Shown: one piece after another, positions 6,230 to 8,619 of the stretch
Layout: each line of letters opens with the position of its first letter
Numbering within the stretch: the stretch's first letter is position 1
Assembly (NCBI GenBank): GCA_022712475.1
Contig: JALAGK010000280.1
Coordinates: 1 to 8,619 of the forward strand
Direction of reading: 5' to 3'
Origin: Enterobacteriaceae bacterium
Lineage (GTDB): Bacteria; Pseudomonadota; Gammaproteobacteria; Enterobacterales; Enterobacteriaceae
DNA length: 8,619 bases
Made by a program: the position numbers and the translations under genes
Notes under the pieces: model-generated
Told to the model about the DNA's origin: nothing
What the model saw: only the letters and a program-made list of their open reading frames with translations
Database searches by the model: none

Positions 6230-6697
6230 GTGGAAAAGAAATCTCCCCGAATAAAAATGCTGCTCTCTGTAGGGGAAGTGGCAAAGCGTAGCGGTGTGGC
6301 GGTGTCGGCCCTGCATTTTTACGAAAGCAAAGGGTTGATAAAAAGCCGGCGAAATGCCGGAAATCAGCGGCGATATACACGCGATGTGCTGCGTTATGTG
6401 GCAATCATCAAGATTGCTCAGCGCATTGGTATTCCTTTAGCGACCATCAGCGAAGCCTTCAGCGTATTGCCAGAAGGCCATACGCTTAGCGCCAGAGAGT
6501 GGAAGCAGCTGTCGTCACGCTGGCGCGAAGAGCTGGACCGACGCATTAATACGCTGACTGCGTTGCGCGATGAACTCAATGGCTGCATTGGCTGCGGCTG
6601 CCTGTCGCGCAGCGACTGCCCGCTGCGTAACCCTAATGACCAGTTGGGGGCACAGGGTACCGGGGCGCGGCTGCTCGGCGACCTGGAAGAACCGTAA
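6230..6697 (+). CDS. soxR: Redox-sensing MerR-family regulator SoxR
   Basis: SoxR is a dimeric MerR-family regulator whose [2Fe-2S] cluster is oxidised by redox-cycling agents; the oxidised form switches on soxS. The protein has 155 residues (E. coli 154) and shares nearly all of its sequence. The winged helix-turn-helix begins at [20 protein letters not shown] (13-32), followed by a dimerisation helix (about 80-118). The four cluster cysteines C119, C122, C124 and C130 lie in [12 protein letters not shown]. Only the last dozen residues diverge. The start is GTG at 6230, giving MEKKSPRIK as in E. coli. The nearest Shine-Dalgarno is GAGG (6215-6218), 11 nt away and part of the SoxR operator, so initiation may be weak, which suits a low-level sensor. 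Confidence 0.98.
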   Translation: MEKKSPRIKMLLSVGEVAKRSGVAVSALHFYESKGLIKSRRNAGNQRRYTRDVLRYVAIIKIAQRIGIPLATISEAFSVLPEGHTLSAREWKQLSSRWREELDRRINTLTALRDELNGCIGCGCLSRSDCPLRNPNDQLGAQGTGARLLGDLEEP

Positions 6698-6706
6698 ACG
6701 CGTTTT

Positions 6707-6720
6707 CGCCATAAGTGGCG
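6707..6720 (+). other. Short hairpin between soxR and the GST gene
   Basis: CGCCA and TGGCG form a 5-bp stem around TAAG 9 nt after the soxR stop, followed by TGCTTCTCT. The stem is short and the T-run is broken, so it is at most a leaky terminator; some read-through into the next gene is likely. Confidence 0.3.
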
Positions 6721-6764
6721 TGCTTCTCTATAGTGTATGCAATGCCTATAGCGAGGAGACGCCT

Positions 6765-7436
6765 GTGCTGACTGTCCATCATTTAGATCATTCTCGTTCC
6801 AGCCGCATTATCTGGATGCTGGAAGAGCTGCATGTGCCTTACGAGATAGTGCGATATCAGCGTGAGAAAACGCTGCTGGCGCCGCCAGCGCTAAAGCGCA
6901 TACATCCGCTCGGTAAGGCCCCCGTGCTGGTGGATGACGGGCAGGTCATCGCCGAATCAGGCGCGATTCTGGAGTATTTACAGGAAACTTACGATGCAGA
7001 CGACCATCTGCGCCCGCAGGCAGGGGAGTCGCGTCAGCAATGCCGTTTCTGGCTGCACTATGCTGAAGGCTCGTTAATGCCGCCGCTGTTGATTTCACTG
7101 GTATTATCGAGGTTGGGAAAGGCTCCGGTCCCCTGGCTGCTGCGCCCGGTTGGTCGAGCTTTGGGCTCGGGCGTACAGCGTGGCTGGCTTAATGGCCACC
7201 TGGCAACTCATACAACTTTTATCAATGACCATCTTTCCAGTCATACTTACTTCGCAGGAGATGGCTTCAGTATTGCCGATATTCAAATGAGTTATCCCAT
7301 TGCAGCATTGCTCGCGCGCGCGAAGCAAGGAGACCTTGTGCACGTGCGCGGCTGGTGGCGGCGCGTACAGCAGCGTCCGGCATACCAGCAGGCGGTGGCA
7401 CGGGGCGGGCCGTTTGATGTGCCAGGTGATGCCTGA
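6765..7436 (+). CDS. Glutathione S-transferase
   Basis: This 223-residue cytosolic GST should conjugate or reduce electrophilic or peroxidised compounds using glutathione. The N-terminal thioredoxin-like domain (about 1-80) has the start LTVHHLDHSRSSRIIWMLEEL; a serine or arginine among S10-S13 is the likely catalytic or thiol-stabilising residue. The cis-proline lies in KAPVL (51-55) and the glutathione-binding Glu-Ser pair is E64-S65. The C-terminal helical domain (about 90-215) contains the folding N-cap motif FSIAD (168-172). The start is GTG at 6765, with GAGGAG (6753-6758) 6 nt upstream; the reading frame is open back to 6570, but that overlaps soxR. The gene sits 67 nt after soxR on the same strand. 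E. coli K-12 has no GST gene here. A role in oxidative or xenobiotic defence is inferred from position. Confidence 0.92.
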   Translation: MLTVHHLDHSRSSRIIWMLEELHVPYEIVRYQREKTLLAPPALKRIHPLGKAPVLVDDGQVIAESGAILEYLQETYDADDHLRPQAGESRQQCRFWLHYAEGSLMPPLLISLVLSRLGKAPVPWLLRPVGRALGSGVQRGWLNGHLATHTTFINDHLSSHTYFAGDGFSIADIQMSYPIAALLARAKQGDLVHVRGWWRRVQQRPAYQQAVARGGPFDVPGDA

Positions 7437-7486
7437 CGTTTTGCCAGATTGTTAACATCCTTGCGCATCAACGATAACGGTTGCGC

Positions 7487-7523
7487 ACGTGCTGGCGAGA
7501 AAATGTGCTGCCAGTACGTTTTT
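7487..7523 (+). terminator. Intrinsic terminator after the GST gene
   Basis: ACGTGCTGGC (7487-7496) pairs with GCCAGTACGT (7510-7519) over 10 bp with one G-T wobble and a 13-nt loop. Five Ts (7519-7523) follow. It lies 50 nt beyond the GST stop and separates the sox region from ghxP. Confidence 0.82.
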
Positions 7524-7579
7524 GTCGGTAAATCGTCAAAGTTATGTTGAAAAGCTCACTCTGAAGGCCGGATAATCGT

Positions 7580-7610
7580 TTGCCTGATATTGCCGCTTGC
7601 ACTGTATATG
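7580..7610 (+). promoter_or_regulatory. Candidate ghxP promoter
   Basis: A -35 TTGCCT (7580-7585) with 17 bp to TGTATA (7603-7608), or 19 bp to TATATG (7605-7610), is the best pair between the GST terminator and ghxP. It would start transcription near 7615, exactly where the PurR box begins, leaving a leader of about 110 nt before the ATG. The hexamers are only moderate matches. Confidence 0.45.
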
Positions 7611-7613
7611 CAG

Positions 7614-7629
7614 AGCTAAACGTTTGCGT
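7614..7629 (+). promoter_or_regulatory. PurR operator upstream of ghxP
   Basis: AGCTAAACGTTTGCGT matches the reverse complement of the PurR box (ANGNAAACGTTTGCGT), with one mismatch at a conserved position and an intact AAACGTTTGCGT core. It overlaps the expected transcription start, so PurR bound to hypoxanthine or guanine would repress. Purine salvage transporters are typical PurR targets. A second CGTTTGC half lies at 7577-7583. Confidence 0.75.
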
Positions 7630-7728
7630 GTGTTCGTTGATGCGCAAATGCATAACAAAACAGACTCCGCTGCGACCGGTTCACTATCTATTACGACACA
7701 TATCAAAAAAATCTCAGGGGATTGCTCT

Positions 7729-8619
7729 ATGTCTACTCCATCTGCGCGCACCGGCGGCTCTCTTGACGCCTGGTTTAAAATTTCTGCGCGCGGCAGCACA
7801 GTGCGCAAAGAAGTGCTCGCCGGTCTGACGACCTTTCTGGCCATGGTGTACTCGGTTATTGTAGTGCCGAGTATGCTCGGCAAAGCAGGCTTCCCGCCTG
7901 CGGCCGTGTTCGTGGCAACCTGTCTTGTGGCCGGTTTTGGCTCTATCGTGATGGGGCTGTGGGCTAATCTGCCGCTGGCGATTGGCTGTGCTATCTCGCT
8001 GACCGCGTTTACCGCCTTTAGCCTGGTGCTGGGCCAGCAAATCAGCGTACCGGTGGCGCTTGGTGCGGTGTTCCTGATGGGCGTACTGTTTACGTTGATT
8101 TCTGCAACAGGTATCCGCAGCTGGATTTTGCGCAACCTACCGATGGGCGTGGCGCACGGTACTGGTATAGGTATTGGCCTGTTTCTGCTCATTATTGCCG
8201 CTAACGGCGTGGGCCTGGTGGTGAAAAACCCCCTCGATGGCTTGCCGGTAGCGTTGGGGCAGTTCACCAGTTTCCCGGTACTGATGTCGCTGATTGGTCT
8301 TGCGGTGATTATCGGTCTGGAAAAGCTCAAAGTGCCCGGCGGTATTCTGCTTACGATTATCGGTATCTCGATTATCGGCCTGATTTTTGACCCAGCGGTG
8401 CACTTTAGCGGTATTTTCGCCATGCCGTCGCTGAGCGATGAGAGCGGCCATTCGCTGATTGGCAGCCTGGATATTATGGGGGCGCTTAACCCGGTGGTGC
8501 TGCCAAGTGTGCTGGCGCTGGTGATGACCGCGGTGTTTGACGCCACCGGAACAATCCGCGCCGTGGCCGGGCAAGCAAAACTGCTGGATAAAGACGGTCA
8601 GATTATCGACGGCGGTAAA
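7729..8619 (+). CDS. ghxP: Guanine/hypoxanthine permease GhxP (3' end outside window)
   Basis: The first 297 codons of a purine permease of the NCS2/AzgA-like family are present; E. coli GhxP (YjcD) has about 449 residues, so roughly one third is missing beyond the window. The N-terminus [17 protein letters not shown] and long later runs such as [19 protein letters not shown] (76-94) agree with E. coli from memory. Several membrane segments are visible (about 30-50, 58-80, 84-101, 107-127, 141-163, 183-197, 203-220, 253-270). The family segment [15 protein letters not shown] (267-281) is intact and likely lines the substrate site. The protein should import guanine and hypoxanthine by proton symport across the inner membrane. 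ATG at 7729 has AGGGG (7716-7720) 8 nt upstream. A PurR box lies before it. Confidence 0.97.
   Translation, partial: MSTPSARTGGSLDAWFKISARGSTVRKEVLAGLTTFLAMVYSVIVVPSMLGKAGFPPAAVFVATCLVAGFGSIVMGLWANLPLAIGCAISLTAFTAFSLVLGQQISVPVALGAVFLMGVLFTLISATGIRSWILRNLPMGVAHGTGIGIGLFLLIIAANGVGLVVKNPLDGLPVALGQFTSFPVLMSLIGLAVIIGLEKLKVPGGILLTIIGISIIGLIFDPAVHFSGIFAMPSLSDESGHSLIGSLDIMGALNPVVLPSVLALVMTAVFDATGTIRAVAGQAKLLDKDGQIIDGGK

Noticed and set aside
6570..6764. N-terminal extension of the GST frame
   Set aside because: It overlaps soxR in another frame and is not GST-like; the GST fold begins at GTG 6765 with a strong ribosome binding site.
7461..7486. TGCGCA repeats after the GST gene as a terminator or repeat element
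   Set aside because: There are only two 6-bp self-complementary words with no T-run; the 10-bp stem at 7487-7519 explains termination better.
7566..7574. GGCCGGATAA as part of a REP element
   Set aside because: Only the first few bases resemble a REP sequence, and no complementary arm or second copy follows.
7542..8546. Long reverse-strand open frame (334 codons)
   Set aside because: It lies opposite ghxP, has a low-complexity isoleucine-, threonine- and proline-rich translation, and no family resemblance. It is a codon-bias shadow of a highly conserved permease gene.

Overview
The window is chromosomal DNA from a member of the Enterobacteriaceae. The evidence is the block yjcB - soxS <-> soxR - ghxP, whose products read almost residue for residue like the E. 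coli proteins, together with an intact 18-bp SoxR operator, a PurR box and a near-consensus CRP site. The genus cannot be fixed from the sequence alone. I see no rRNA, tRNA, CRISPR array, insertion sequence or phage gene.

Layout. Positions 1-332 hold no gene I can support. A membrane-anchored GGDEF diguanylate cyclase follows (333-1832, +) and is closed by a strong intrinsic terminator. Next is a tightly overlapped operon (1999-5230, +): an HlyD-type membrane fusion protein and two paralogous ABC-2-type permeases, preceded by a possible 12-codon leader ORF that overlaps the first start codon. No ATPase gene is present. A short inverted repeat separates this operon from the convergent small membrane protein gene yjcB (5261-5539, -). 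The interval between yjcB and soxS (5540-5822) is non-coding; E. coli carries the c-di-GMP phosphodiesterase gene pdeC (yjcC) here. It holds a near-perfect CRP site and two hairpins. The divergent superoxide-response pair soxS (-) and soxR (+) comes next, with the classical overlapping promoter and operator. After soxR lies a glutathione S-transferase gene (6765-7436, +) with its own terminator, then a PurR-type promoter region and the start of the guanine/hypoxanthine permease gene ghxP, cut off by the window end.

How the genes may work together. SoxR senses redox-cycling agents through its [2Fe-2S] cluster and activates soxS; SoxS then activates the wider regulon. The glutathione S-transferase and the fusion-protein/permease exporter fit a detoxification and efflux theme, but the sequence does not show that SoxS controls them. 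Compared with E. coli, a c-di-GMP-degrading gene is missing beside soxS, while a c-di-GMP-making gene sits about 4 kb away behind an inserted transporter operon. Five of the nine protein genes appear to start with GTG.
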